Source: Lachnospiraceae bacterium
GTDB lineage: Bacteria > Bacillota > Clostridia > Lachnospirales > Lachnospiraceae
Direction: 5' to 3'
Length of the DNA stretch: 64,000 nt
Assembly: GCA_009911505.1 (NCBI GenBank)
Contig: QXXL01000007.1
Coordinates: 28,095-92,094 of the forward strand
Shown here in pieces: positions 44,594 to 54,223 of the stretch. Position 1 is the stretch's first letter. Each line of letters opens with the position of its first letter. The notes under the pieces were generated by a model that had not been told where the DNA came from, searched no databases, and saw only the letters and a program-made list of their open reading frames with translations. Both the position numbers and the translations under genes were made by a program.

Positions 44594-45385
44594 TTATAAT
44601 TCCTCCACGAAATTTCTCTGTAGTTTTGCAAATATAATACTCCCCGCCACCAGAAAAACAACCCCGACAACAACAGCCACCAGTAAATGCTGCATTTGTG
44701 GAATCCGTTTATAATAAAGTATATCACGATAAGCAATAGCAATGGATGTCATGGGATTTAAATAGAAAATGGATACCAGCTTCGCAGGGGCATTTTCTGT
44801 TACATATGAAATGTCATACATAACAGGTGTCAGGTAAATCCACGCCATCATTAAAACTCCTATGATATGCTCCAAATCCCTTAGGTACACGGTACATGCC
44901 GACGTAACCATCGTAATCCCCAACGCCAAAATATATTCGATCAGCATGATAAGCGGAAGAAACAGCAGCGCCACAGGATTAAAGCCAATCCCTGATACGG
45001 CCACTACAATAAATACAACAATAAAAGATAACAGCATATTCACAAAACAGCTTGTCACAAAAGAAATCGGGAGTACTTCCCTGGGAAAATAAATTTTCTT
45101 GACCAGATCCTGCTGGTTAACTACCGACATAGATCCGCCCGAAACAGAGGAGCTGAAAAACACCCACGGGATCATGACAACCGTCAGGAACAGATAGTAT
45201 TTTTCAATCCCCATCCTAAAAATTTGTGAGAAAACCAATGTATAAACAATAATCTGGCAAAGCGGGTTGATAAATGTCCACAAAAATCCCAGCACGGAAC
45301 TTTTATACCTGCCCCGCAGGTCTTTCCGGACAAGGCTTATGATCATTTCTCTATAATCATATAATTCCTTTAACTTCTTAAACAT
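44594..45385 (-). CDS. Polysaccharide ABC exporter permease, Wzm-like
   Basis: A 263-residue ABC-2 type permease with six hydrophobic segments. The N-terminal amphipathic stretch LVRKDLRGRYKSSVLGFLWTFINP is cut here into two parts in the family pattern (about 18-30 and 31-42), and PVMYDISYV is near residue 205. It forms the channel for the polymer recognised by the Wzt-like ATPase next to it. ATG behind AAGGAG; stop and next start are adjacent. Confidence 0.92.
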   Translation of the reverse strand: MFKKLKELYDYREMIISLVRKDLRGRYKSSVLGFLWTFINPLCQIIVYTLVFSQIFRMGIEKYYLFLTVVMIPWVFFSSSVSGGSMSVVNQQDLVKKIYFPREVLPISFVTSCFVNMLLSFIVVFIVVAVSGIGFNPVALLFLPLIMLIEYILALGITMVTSACTVYLRDLEHIIGVLMMAWIYLTPVMYDISYVTENAPAKLVSIFYLNPMTSIAIAYRDILYYKRIPQMQHLLVAVVVGVVFLVAGSIIFAKLQRNFVEEL

Positions 45386-45400
45386 AATATTTTGTTCTCC

Positions 45401-46306
45401 TTATAACAGCCCCAATAAAAAAAGCAGCCGGTATGTCAAATCGTCCATTTTCTGCTGGCGGTATATCCGCTTTTCCGCAATCAGACGAAGCCTCAAACCA
45501 GGGGACTCGCGGTAATGTGCCAACAGCCACACCAAATCTTTGTCCGGGTATTTTGCATCAAATGCCTTAAGGAACTGCACTGCCTGCCTGTTTAAGGAAT
45601 GCCTTAGCTGCTGAAAATGCGAAAACCTGTTCCTCCACCTTTGGCTCCAGGACTTTTGCATGCCAAGCCGGTTGCTGCCATGCTGGCGGTACAGAATATA
45701 AGCATTACGGTCGTATACTGCTTTCCCAAACGCCGAAGCTGTTAAGTACAGCCACCAATCATGCCATCCCTCTCCTTTTGGCTGGTGGGACGATACCAAT
45801 TCTAAGAGGCTACGGTTAAATACCTCTGTACAGCCCATAAATATATTCTCAACCAGCGCATTTCCAAGCCCGGTTTTTCTTCTATTGCGGTAAGAAACTG
45901 CTTGTCCGTTCTGCAGATCCTCGGACGCATATGTTACCATGCTGCCATAAAGCAGCGGGATATCCTGCTGTTTTATTTGCCTAAGCATTTTTACAGCCCT
46001 GATTAGCTTGTCTGGCAGCCAGTAATCGTCCTGATCCGAAAAGGCAAAATAGTCTGCACTATGGTCAGCTTTTTTCAGCAAATCAAAAAAACTTTTGGAA
46101 GCGCCCAGGTTGTTCCCGGTATAGTAACTTATATTTTCATGTTCCTGGCTGTACCTCTTAAGGATGGCGGCTGTCCTATCGGATGACCCGTCATCACGGA
46201 CTAAAAGCGATATTTTAACGCCTTTTTGCGCTATGATGCTTTCCAATTGCTCTTTTATATATTTTTCACCATTATAGGTTGACATCAGTACCTGAATATG
46301 CTTCAT
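45401..46306 (-). CDS. Family 2 glycosyltransferase, rhamnosyltransferase-like
   Basis: A 301-residue GT-A enzyme: VLMSTYNGEKYIKEQLESI near the N-terminus, RDDGSSDRT (about 38-46) and the metal-binding-type FSDQDDYWLPDK (about 90-101). The pattern matches RfbF/WbbL-like L-rhamnosyltransferases, although the donor sugar cannot be fixed from sequence. No transmembrane segment. The ATG has only a weak ribosome site. It precedes the Wzm gene by 15 bases. Confidence 0.88.
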   Translation of the reverse strand: MKHIQVLMSTYNGEKYIKEQLESIIAQKGVKISLLVRDDGSSDRTAAILKRYSQEHENISYYTGNNLGASKSFFDLLKKADHSADYFAFSDQDDYWLPDKLIRAVKMLRQIKQQDIPLLYGSMVTYASEDLQNGQAVSYRNRRKTGLGNALVENIFMGCTEVFNRSLLELVSSHQPKGEGWHDWWLYLTASAFGKAVYDRNAYILYRQHGSNRLGMQKSWSQRWRNRFSHFQQLRHSLNRQAVQFLKAFDAKYPDKDLVWLLAHYRESPGLRLRLIAEKRIYRQQKMDDLTYRLLFLLGLL

Positions 46307-46382
46307 TGTATTACCATTACACTTTCCATATTATTCCAGATAATTAAAACTTCTGTTATCATAACACGATTATAACTAAATT

Positions 46383-48503
46383 TCAATTTAAATCAATGCA
46401 GTCCTGATAAACCCGCAGCATTTTACAGTGTACCCGTTTCATATCAAACTGTTTTATCTTTTCCTTTGCATTCTTGAGAAGCAATTCCTTTAGCCTTGGA
46501 TCCTTTTTTAGCTTCAAAACTGCTTTTGCATACCCGGCTTCATCCATCGGCCCTGTCAAAAGCCCATCCACACCGTCTGTAATCAAATCTGTATTGCCGC
46601 GGATTCTGCTGCACACAACAGGTACGCCTGCCGCCATGGCTTCCATTAAGGATACCGGAAGCCCTTCCTGTATGGACGGAAACACAAAGCAATCCGCCAT
46701 CTGCAAAAGCGCATCCACATCCTCCCTGTATCCTGCCAATACAACCTGCCCTTTTAGCCCCAGCCCTTGTATCAGCTTCTGGTCTTCCTGTTCACACTCG
46801 CCCAGCCCGACAACCAGATACTTAATACTTTTATCCGGTATATGCGCCATTGCCCGGATCATGGTTTCCTGATTCTTCCTTTTAGATAGCTGACCAACAC
46901 TTATAACGACAAAATCATCCTTCGCAAACCCAAATTCCTGCCGCAGCTTATCCGTATCGTTTTGCCCCTTACCAAACCTTTCAATATCCACACCAATCCC
47001 CGGAACATAGCAGGCCCTTTTCGCATAAAAGCCTTTCGCGCGCTTGTAGTCCTCTTTATTTATCGTAATCAAAACATCCGTAAAGCGCGACAGATATCTT
47101 TCAACCGGATAAAACAGCAGCCAGTTCTTTTTAGATGCCCCTTTATAAAAATGAAAGCCATGTGCGGTATAGATCACCTTCGTTTCGCCCGCCCTCAGCT
47201 TTTTGGCGCTAAGCCTCGCAATCACTCCGCCAATCGGCGACTGTGTATGAATCAAATCATACTTCTGCTCCGTACAAAGCCGTTTCATCTGACGGTAAGA
47301 AAGAAAAATATTCTTTAGATCACCAATGCTCCTTGGAATCGGGATATGGTACACCGCAATCCCTGCCTGCTTTAGTTCCTCCCGGAATGTGTCAACCCGT
47401 TCCTGGCTGGTAATACTGCCAAACTCAAAATTACTTGCCACATGCACCTCGTACCCCATCTGCTGTAAAATATGGATATTATCCATACTAAACAAATCAA
47501 TCATAGAAGCCACCGAAGCCGTAACCAAAGCCTTTCTAGCCTTATTACCACCGCGTAATACGCGTCCTTTGGAGGATATGGGGGGATACCCGCCGGACAT
47601 ACCCCTGTTACCGCCCCCACGCTCCGTCCTGCGGATGGACTGCTTCAAATCATACCTCTGGTAACGGTTCCCATTGTACCCGCTCAACGATTTCTCATAT
47701 GTAAAGCTCCCAAATGCCTTATTCGCCAAACGCCCGATTTTCCCCGGCATCCTGCAGCAAAGCTTTACAAGCGGATTCAAAAACGGAAGCAGGACAACCC
47801 TTTTTCCCACCGCATGCGAAACGGCTTCCACCACCTCTGCGGTCGAAGCATACTGCGCATTCTGCGGAAAAAAAACACCGCCCTCTCCCTGTTCTACAAT
47901 TTCCCGGATCAGTTCGCACAGGTTTTCGATATAAAGCATACTCCTGCTGTTTTGCACCGCCGGAAATACTGGCAGCCATTTCGCCAGCTTAGACAGCATC
48001 GGATAATTCCCCTTGCCCTCCGCCCCATATACCATCGGAAGGCGCAGCACTGCCACATGAAACGCCCCGTCTGCCAAGCCCCTCACCGCAAGATCCGCCT
48101 GCCATTTACTGTCTCCGTAAAAATTTGCCGGGGCAGGCTTCGTATCTGCCGTAATCATCTTTTGCCTGCCGTAAGGCGCGCTCTCCCCATAGATAATAAT
48201 ACTTCCCGGGTAAATAAACTGACGCACCCCCGCCGACTTTGCAGCTTCTGCCACTTCCCTTGCCAGATCGCAGTTTACCCTGTAATATTCACGTTTTACT
48301 TCCTCAGAAACACGCCCCGTATCGGCATGCGCCTTACCCGCCACATGCAGCACCGCATCATAACCGCCAAAATCATACTGCTTCCAGCCGTCCCCATGTA
48401 CGCTAATCGAATCCACCTGCCAGCGCGGGCAGTATTTGCGGATATAATTTTCAAAAGAAGTCCCGATATAACTGTGCTGCCCGGTAATCAATACTCGTTT
48501 CAT
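46383..48503 (-). CDS. Fused NAD-dependent epimerase/dehydratase and family 4 glycosyltransferase
   Basis: A 706-residue protein joining two enzymes normally made separately. Residues 1-300 are an extended SDR (ITGQHSYIGTSFENYI; catalytic YGDSK; conserved MLYIENLCELI). Residues about 325-706 are a GT4 enzyme (ALVTASVASMIDLFSMDN; QLSKRKNQETMIRAM; PSIQEGLPVSLMEAMAAGVP). The 25-residue Gly/Arg-rich linker RGGGNRGMSGGYPP... looks like translated intergenic sequence. No stop separates the parts. Fusion may be natural or due to an indel. ATG behind AAGGTGG. Confidence 0.87.
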   Translation of the reverse strand: MKRVLITGQHSYIGTSFENYIRKYCPRWQVDSISVHGDGWKQYDFGGYDAVLHVAGKAHADTGRVSEEVKREYYRVNCDLAREVAEAAKSAGVRQFIYPGSIIIYGESAPYGRQKMITADTKPAPANFYGDSKWQADLAVRGLADGAFHVAVLRLPMVYGAEGKGNYPMLSKLAKWLPVFPAVQNSRSMLYIENLCELIREIVEQGEGGVFFPQNAQYASTAEVVEAVSHAVGKRVVLLPFLNPLVKLCCRMPGKIGRLANKAFGSFTYEKSLSGYNGNRYQRYDLKQSIRRTERGGGNRGMSGGYPPISSKGRVLRGGNKARKALVTASVASMIDLFSMDNIHILQQMGYEVHVASNFEFGSITSQERVDTFREELKQAGIAVYHIPIPRSIGDLKNIFLSYRQMKRLCTEQKYDLIHTQSPIGGVIARLSAKKLRAGETKVIYTAHGFHFYKGASKKNWLLFYPVERYLSRFTDVLITINKEDYKRAKGFYAKRACYVPGIGVDIERFGKGQNDTDKLRQEFGFAKDDFVVISVGQLSKRKNQETMIRAMAHIPDKSIKYLVVGLGECEQEDQKLIQGLGLKGQVVLAGYREDVDALLQMADCFVFPSIQEGLPVSLMEAMAAGVPVVCSRIRGNTDLITDGVDGLLTGPMDEAGYAKAVLKLKKDPRLKELLLKNAKEKIKQFDMKRVHCKMLRVYQDCIDLN

Positions 48504-48534
48504 AAGCCACCTTTTCTCACTGTCCCCTAAGGGA

Positions 48535-49230
48535 TTATCTCTTTCTTCTCCGTTTCATGCGCTTCATGCGCCCGGTGCCGCCTTCCACAACGCCGTCCGC
48601 ATTCGCCACAGCATGGAATGTTCCCAGAAAACACCTTACGTCAAACCAGAACCCCATCCGTTTTACATACTGTCCGTCCAGCTTTGCCTTCACCGGGATC
48701 TCCAGTTCATCCCGCCCGTTAATCTGCGCCCACCCGGTCAGGCCCGGCGGCACATCGTTTGCACCGTACTTTTCGCGCTCCGCCACCAAATCATACTGGT
48801 TCCAAAGCGCAGGGCGCGGCCCCACAAAACTCATATCCCCTTTTAATATATTAAACAGCTGCGGCAGTTCGTCCAGAGAAGACCTGCGCAGAAAATGCCC
48901 CATCCTCGTAATATACTGATCCGGGTCGGCCAGCAGATGCGTCGGCGTGTCCTTCGGCGTATCAATCCTCATCGTCCGAAATTTATAAATAGAAAAATAC
49001 GTCTTATGGATTCCCACGCGCTTCTGTTTAAATAACACCGGACCCCTGCTGTCCAGTTTAATTGCCGCGCTTAAGGCCAAAAGCGCCGGGGACAATACCA
49101 CGCAGGCTCCCAGGCTCATTCCAAAATCCAGCCCCCGCTTTAATTTCAGATACCTCTTCTGCTTCGCCGTAAGGCAATGCTTCCTTTTGCTTTTCCGACT
49201 GCACTGCACTGCACTTCTTACTTTTCCCAT
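48535..49230 (-). CDS. Initiating undecaprenyl-phosphate sugar-phosphate transferase
   Basis: A 231-residue bacterial sugar transferase of the WbaP/PglC class. One membrane segment (about 34-56) precedes the catalytic domain: [41 protein letters not shown] (split here as two adjoining motifs), and [15 protein letters not shown]. It moves a sugar 1-phosphate from a nucleotide sugar to undecaprenyl phosphate, the first step in the glycan. The tail is very basic ([10 protein letters not shown]). ATG at 49230 follows GAGGAG and overlaps the small 71-residue gene by 13 bases. Confidence 0.9.
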   Translation of the reverse strand: MGKVRSAVQCSRKSKRKHCLTAKQKRYLKLKRGLDFGMSLGACVVLSPALLALSAAIKLDSRGPVLFKQKRVGIHKTYFSIYKFRTMRIDTPKDTPTHLLADPDQYITRMGHFLRRSSLDELPQLFNILKGDMSFVGPRPALWNQYDLVAEREKYGANDVPPGLTGWAQINGRDELEIPVKAKLDGQYVKRMGFWFDVRCFLGTFHAVANADGVVEGGTGRMKRMKRRRKR

Positions 49231-49433
49231 AAATTACGCTCCTCTTCCAAAAATAACCCAAACAAAAACAACTCCGACTGCCCGTACAGCCCCGTTTCAT
49301 CATCCGCTAACGAAGCCCCCGTCGCGGAATGGTAAAACGCCCGCAGTGCCTCCCGTTCCGTCATATGGTAATAATCCTTTATCCGTTCCACAATACCCGG
49401 TATAATCGTTGCGCGTATCAAATAATGCTCCAT
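49218..49433 (-). CDS. Small protein of the DUF3990 cassette, unassigned
   Basis: A 71-residue soluble protein with a central motif TGASLADDETGLYGQ and a predicted helical N-terminal part. I do not recognise the family for certain. Its gene starts four bases after the DUF3990 stop and overlaps the sugar transferase gene by 13 bases, so the whole set is translated as one unit. Together with the DUF3791 and DUF3990 genes it forms a three-gene cassette; an antitoxin or chaperone role is possible. ATG at 49433 with AGGTGA upstream. Confidence 0.7.
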   Translation of the reverse strand: MEHYLIRATIIPGIVERIKDYYHMTEREALRAFYHSATGASLADDETGLYGQSELFLFGLFLEEERNLWEK

Positions 49434-49437
49434 GCCC

Positions 49438-49938
49438 TCACCTGCATTCAAAATAAGAATCATACTTCAAATATTCCAGGGATTTTGCAGTACAAAACGC
49501 GATCTGGTTGTTGATTTTTTCAAATCTAAGCCTTTTTACAGCGTCTTCCTTTCGCATAATCCCGCGCACCACATAAGAAACCGTTTCACCTACATTATCA
49601 TTTGCTATTTTCCCGATTACGATATCGTACCCATGGACATAATCCAGCCGGCTTCTGCATGTTACAACCAACTCCAGCCAATTCAGATCCGCTTCCTGAA
49701 ATTCCGCTACCCGCAATGCATCATTTGCCTTATCCCGTTCCCACCGATAACAGGAAACAACGGGCAATACCTCTTTATGCTGCCTGCGGGTTTCCAGTAA
49801 CGCTTTTCTTTTTGCCCATTTTACCGCCTGCTCTTTTATTTCCGTCGTATAAAATGCAAAACCGAAATCCCTTCCTATTTCGTTCTTAATGATACGGGGA
49901 GATTCTACCGCCACAACGGAACCATGATACAATTTCAA
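49438..49938 (-). CDS. DUF3990 family protein, possible ADP-ribosyltransferase-fold toxin
   Basis: A 166-residue protein with the DUF3990 hallmarks LYHGS at residues 3-7 and DFGFAFYTT...QAVKWAKRKA at about 24-45. From memory the family belongs to the ADP-ribosyltransferase-like fold group, where the His and Tyr of such motifs hold NAD. It is therefore a candidate toxin or modifying enzyme, though activity is unproven. TTG start at 49938 overlaps the DUF3791 stop and has GGAGCAGGTGG just upstream. Its place inside a polysaccharide operon is odd. Confidence 0.8.
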   Translation of the reverse strand: MKLYHGSVVAVESPRIIKNEIGRDFGFAFYTTEIKEQAVKWAKRKALLETRRQHKEVLPVVSCYRWERDKANDALRVAEFQEADLNWLELVVTCRSRLDYVHGYDIVIGKIANDNVGETVSYVVRGIMRKEDAVKRLRFEKINNQIAFCTAKSLEYLKYDSYFECR

Positions 49939-50138
49939 ATTTCCACCTGCTCCCCTAAATATTCATCCAAAAACTGCATCATGTATTCCATCCCCATACC
50001 GTGCAAATCCTCATATTCCCGCTCCAGCAAATCCAAAACGCCTTCCCTTTCAAACAGCCGGAACACCTTATCGCTGCTCTGCTTAATATGATGGCTGTAA
50101 AACTCAATGCAAAACGTTTGAAACGACAGCCTGCTCAC
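49935..50138 (-). CDS. DUF3791 family small protein, probable partner of DUF3990
   Basis: A 67-residue helical protein matching DUF3791, with the pattern FCIEFYSHH then LHGMGMEYMMQFLDEYL at the C-terminus. DUF3791 genes commonly sit next to DUF3990 genes, which suggests a toxin-antitoxin or regulator pair; this is inference. The GTG at 50138 (VSRLSF) has AAAGGGGG seven bases upstream and is better than the longer reading, which would overlap the dehydratase gene. Confidence 0.75.
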   Translation of the reverse strand: MSRLSFQTFCIEFYSHHIKQSSDKVFRLFEREGVLDLLEREYEDLHGMGMEYMMQFLDEYLGEQVEI

Positions 50139-50161
50139 AGCCCATCCCCCTTTCCTGCCCG

Positions 50162-52045
50162 TCAGCACAGCCCCGACGGCGCTTCCTCCGGATGATACGT
50201 CGGTACAATCCGCTTCACCCATTCCCTGATATCTGGCGGTTCTGTCACCACGTACTCGCCCAGTTCCTTAAGCTGCGCCAAAAACCGCTCCTCGTCAAAC
50301 TCAATCGGCTTGCCGATGTGGATTCTCCTGTTCGCCGTCTTCTGCAGCCCTTCCTCATCCATCAGCATCTCCTCAAACAGCTTCTCTCCAGGCCTAAGCC
50401 CCGTAAATACAATCTGGATATCCTCCCCCGGCTTATGCCCCGAAAGCAGGATCAAATTCTTCGCCAAGTCCACAATCTTAACTGGCTCGCCCATTTCTAA
50501 GATAAAAATCTCGCCGCCCTTTGCATACGCGCCCGCCTGCAGCACCAAAGAAACCGCCTCCGGGATCGTCATGAAATAACGGATAATATCCGGATGCGTG
50601 ACCGTTACAGGCCCGCCGCGTTCAATCTGCTTCTTAAACAGCGGGATTACGCTCCCGTTGCTCCCAAGCACATTGCCGAACCGAACCGCCACATATTCCG
50701 TTTTGGAACGGTTGTTATACGTCTGGATAATCATTTCGCAAATCCGCTTCGACGCCCCCATAATATTCGTCGGGTTCACCGCCTTATCCGTAGAAATCAT
50801 CACAAACCGCTTCACCTGGTAAAAATCAGCTGCCCGCACCAGCTTTAGCGTGCCGAGCACATTGTTCTTAATCGCTTCATTCGGGCTGTCCTCCATCAGC
50901 GGGACATGCTTATGCGCCGCAGCATGGTAAATAATATCCGGGTGGTACGTTTCAAAAATATAATTCATCCGGTTGCTGTTGCGCACTGACGCAATTAAAA
51001 CAACCATCTTTAAATCCGGAAACTTCACTTTCAGTTCGTTTTGTACATCATATGTGGAATTTTCATAAATATCCACCAGAACCAGCATTTTCGGCCTGTG
51101 CCCCGCAATCTGGCGGCACAGCTCGCTCCCAATGGAGCCGCCGCCCCCGGTCACCATAACCACCTTGTCCGACACATAATCCATAATGGAATCCAAATCC
51201 ACCTGGACCGGCTCCCGCCCCAATAGATCGTTGACGTCCACTTCCTTTAAGCTGCTGATGCTGACATCCCCGTTCACCAGCTGATAAATGCCGGGCAGCC
51301 GCTTTAGCTCACATCCGGTCTGCTTGCAGATATCCAAAATCTGCTTCATCTGCTGCGGCGACGCCGACGGCATTGCCACAATAATTTCATGCACATGGCG
51401 CTCTAAGCACTGTGCTATAATATCCCCGCGGCTGCCGACGATTTTGACGCCATGGATGTAGCTGCCCACCTTTTCCATATTGTCGTCGATCACGCCGACC
51501 ACCCTTTTTTTGAGGAAACGGCTGTTTTTGATCTCTTTAATCAAAGCGTTCCCGGCGTCCCCAGCGCCCACAATCAGCACGTTGCGCGTATACTCTGCGT
51601 CCCGCACCAGATTTTTTACCGCCCGGAATACCCGGTAGCTGTAGCGGCAGACCAAAATCAGCCCAAACAGGAATATTCCAAAAAAAGCATAATAGCTGCG
51701 CGGCACCGGATACCCCGTTTCCGGATGGGAAAACAGGATCATTAGCATATTTAAAAAGGTTTCCACAATACATGCGGATACCAGGTACATCATTTCCACT
51801 GCCCCGGCATAGCTCCAAAGGCTGCTGTACAGCCGGAAAATCCAAAATACAAGCAATGTAGTAACAGCCGCTGCCGGGAGTGATTTCCATGCGTTTTCCA
51901 AAAAATCCAGAGGAATTTCGTCGAAATGAAAATCAAACCGCGCAGAAAGCGCCAGCATGCTTGCAATAAATACGGCACAGAAATCGTAACACATTAAAAA
52001 AACGCGCCGTATCCACAGTTTTTTATCTTCAAATAATTGTTTCAT
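50162..52045 (-). CDS. Membrane-bound nucleotide-sugar 4,6-dehydratase, CapD/PglF family
   Basis: A 627-residue protein: four N-terminal transmembrane helices (about 15-135), a first Rossmann-like domain (NVLIVGAGDAGNALI near 148), then the catalytic SDR domain with TGGGGSIGSELCRQI (about 297-311) and the STDKAVNPTNIMGASKR motif near residue 400. Enzymes of this kind make UDP-4-keto-6-deoxy sugars for aminotransferases and epimerases, so it may feed the DegT enzymes of this locus. It overlaps the upstream ligase-like gene (ATGA). Confidence 0.93.
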   Translation of the reverse strand: MKQLFEDKKLWIRRVFLMCYDFCAVFIASMLALSARFDFHFDEIPLDFLENAWKSLPAAAVTTLLVFWIFRLYSSLWSYAGAVEMMYLVSACIVETFLNMLMILFSHPETGYPVPRSYYAFFGIFLFGLILVCRYSYRVFRAVKNLVRDAEYTRNVLIVGAGDAGNALIKEIKNSRFLKKRVVGVIDDNMEKVGSYIHGVKIVGSRGDIIAQCLERHVHEIIVAMPSASPQQMKQILDICKQTGCELKRLPGIYQLVNGDVSISSLKEVDVNDLLGREPVQVDLDSIMDYVSDKVVMVTGGGGSIGSELCRQIAGHRPKMLVLVDIYENSTYDVQNELKVKFPDLKMVVLIASVRNSNRMNYIFETYHPDIIYHAAAHKHVPLMEDSPNEAIKNNVLGTLKLVRAADFYQVKRFVMISTDKAVNPTNIMGASKRICEMIIQTYNNRSKTEYVAVRFGNVLGSNGSVIPLFKKQIERGGPVTVTHPDIIRYFMTIPEAVSLVLQAGAYAKGGEIFILEMGEPVKIVDLAKNLILLSGHKPGEDIQIVFTGLRPGEKLFEEMLMDEEGLQKTANRRIHIGKPIEFDEERFLAQLKELGEYVVTEPPDIREWVKRIVPTYHPEEAPSGLC

Positions 52046-54123
52046 GGACTGCCTTTCTTCACCTTTTTTTCTTTATCCTGAAAATTAAAAAACGATCCCA
52101 GCATAAAAATATATATAAACCACACGATCCAGTGAAATGGAATATCTACATTATCCATCATATTTTCCATCCCAAATACCAGACAAACAGACAACGGCAG
52201 ATACGCAAACGCATGCCATCCCTTCTTCCGTTTATAATACAGAAAAGCATAATATAGAAAATACAAATTCATCAGGATATACGGAATTACAGCGTATACG
52301 CCATACATATGGGCATATGCCAATATCCCATTATGGGCATAACGGGTACTCGCCCCATATACCAACGGCCTTTGGGAATGGCCAAGCAAATTCATATCCT
52401 TTAAATAAGAAGTAAAGTTAACCAGCCTGCCCGTTAGCAGGGCGTCTAAAGATTTTGAGCCAAACAGCTTGTCTAACAGTCTCGTTTTTGAATGGCTCTC
52501 CTGCCCTAGTACCGCTCCCTGCTGAGCGGCATATACCGTTTCCCCCATAAACAGGCCAGGCTCATCTCTTTTAGCATAATCCTGATCCCCCGGAAAATCT
52601 ACCGTTGTATGGAAGACATATGGCAAAGTCCTTATTCCCCAGCTAATACTTACGCAGACCGGAAAATACAAAACTGCCAGCAAAACGAGCGTACATAAAA
52701 ACCTCTTATGATACCTCCTAAAAAACCCCCTCCACAAATATCCCCCAATCCACAGGGCTGCCACTGCCGCAAGCGCCAGCGTCCCCGTTGTGCACTGGCT
52801 CTTGCGTAAAAAACACACCAGCGCAGCTAATCCAGCACAGCATACCGCCAGCCAGATACGGTTCTTTTGCTTTCCCTGGATGTACTGATCCAGCTCACAC
52901 AAAAAAACACAGCCTACAACCGCCAGATATAGCCCAAAGGGATTGGGGTTAATATACGCCCCGTTATAACGAAACCCCTCTGTCTGGGGCCGGCATAGCA
53001 TACAAAAAACTACCGCAGCTAAAAACGATCCTTCCGCCGCCCTGCATATTTCCTGCCAAAGATAAAGCCTTTTCCCCTTCTGGTTCCAAACAAAAAAGAG
53101 AAACCCTGTTAACAAAACCATTATCCCCCCATAAAATGGATATACAGGCCCTTTTTTCTTTACAACCAGATCGGAAACACATACCATACACCACAACGCC
53201 AGAAAGGACATTGCCAAGGGGTTCTTCCAGTTTTGCAGCCTAAGCTCCCCATCTACGGACAGGACCGCCAGTAAAACTAACAGCGTACACAATAACAGCA
53301 TGACATATCCATGTATGGCTTCTTCCAGAAAAATACCGTATACATTCAGTATCGTCAGCGTCAAAAATAGACAAATTAGCAGGCAGACACGTATCTTTCT
53401 TTTGTATTTATAAGGAATCGTTTTAATCCGGGCCGGGATCCAATCCCCCCATTTACAATATAGCTTCTGCAGCCCCCACACAGGTACATAAAAAACGCCT
53501 GTATCTAAAGCCTGCCGTGCCAAAGGCCTAAACAGGGACAACAGCAAAAAACAAAACGCTGAACATATCAGCCCTATGCCCAAAAGCCGCTTATGGCTTA
53601 CATTATCTTCTCTGACTGCTATCCGGAGACCGTCTATAGAAAATGTTACCCCCTCCTGGTTATTCACCCCGGCTACAATATAAGAAAACGCTTTTGACTT
53701 TAACTTCACCCGGTTTGCCCCTTCTGTCAGGGTAACGGCCTGTACGCCTGCCGGTTCGCCGTTTTTTTTGTAAAAGTAGAAATCCGCTTTCAAAGAATTT
53801 GAAGAAAGGGCAGACAACTCAATATCCATATATTTCCATTTGCGTTTCTTCATATTGCTGTTAAACACCATCTGTGCCTGTGCTTGTGTAACCTGAAATA
53901 CACCGCTGTTGGGATCATTTTGCACATTTGAAGCAGTAAGGGCGATCTGGGCTGCTGAAACATCCCATACATCGCCCGTATTGTAAAAATCCGACATAGT
54001 ACCCTGGGTAATGTATACCGCGGAAATGCTAAATCCAGTAATTACAGAAAAAAGAAACCAGACAATCCAAATCGCCGGGCATATTTTCTTACTGCCAAGT
54101 TTTTTATGCGCTCTGGTAGCCAT
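52042..54123 (-). CDS. O-antigen ligase/polymerase-like membrane protein
   Basis: A 693-residue membrane protein. An N-terminal helix (about 15-38) and a soluble beta-type domain (about 50-170) precede about ten transmembrane segments. Near the C-terminus is a large outer loop with RLVNFTSYLKDMNLLGHS and the AHNGILAYAHMYG motif, the His/Asn pattern of the Wzy/WaaL family. It probably joins glycan units or attaches the polymer outside the membrane. ATG at 54123 after GGAGG; a weak TATAAT-like promoter lies upstream. Confidence 0.82.
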   Translation of the reverse strand: MATRAHKKLGSKKICPAIWIVWFLFSVITGFSISAVYITQGTMSDFYNTGDVWDVSAAQIALTASNVQNDPNSGVFQVTQAQAQMVFNSNMKKRKWKYMDIELSALSSNSLKADFYFYKKNGEPAGVQAVTLTEGANRVKLKSKAFSYIVAGVNNQEGVTFSIDGLRIAVREDNVSHKRLLGIGLICSAFCFLLLSLFRPLARQALDTGVFYVPVWGLQKLYCKWGDWIPARIKTIPYKYKRKIRVCLLICLFLTLTILNVYGIFLEEAIHGYVMLLLCTLLVLLAVLSVDGELRLQNWKNPLAMSFLALWCMVCVSDLVVKKKGPVYPFYGGIMVLLTGFLFFVWNQKGKRLYLWQEICRAAEGSFLAAVVFCMLCRPQTEGFRYNGAYINPNPFGLYLAVVGCVFLCELDQYIQGKQKNRIWLAVCCAGLAALVCFLRKSQCTTGTLALAAVAALWIGGYLWRGFFRRYHKRFLCTLVLLAVLYFPVCVSISWGIRTLPYVFHTTVDFPGDQDYAKRDEPGLFMGETVYAAQQGAVLGQESHSKTRLLDKLFGSKSLDALLTGRLVNFTSYLKDMNLLGHSQRPLVYGASTRYAHNGILAYAHMYGVYAVIPYILMNLYFLYYAFLYYKRKKGWHAFAYLPLSVCLVFGMENMMDNVDIPFHWIVWFIYIFMLGSFFNFQDKEKKVKKGSP

Positions 54124-54223
54124 AGCCTGCCTCCACATGTCATTTGTATACTATTACATTTCAGTGGTATTATACCCCAATCCCACATAAAATACAGCAT
54201 AAATACCCAAAATTAAAACAGGG

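Noticed and set aside
47814..48530. Long plus-strand ORF of 238 codons
   Set aside because: It lies opposite the epimerase half of the fusion gene, has no ribosome site and no family-like motifs; a shadow of the coding strand.
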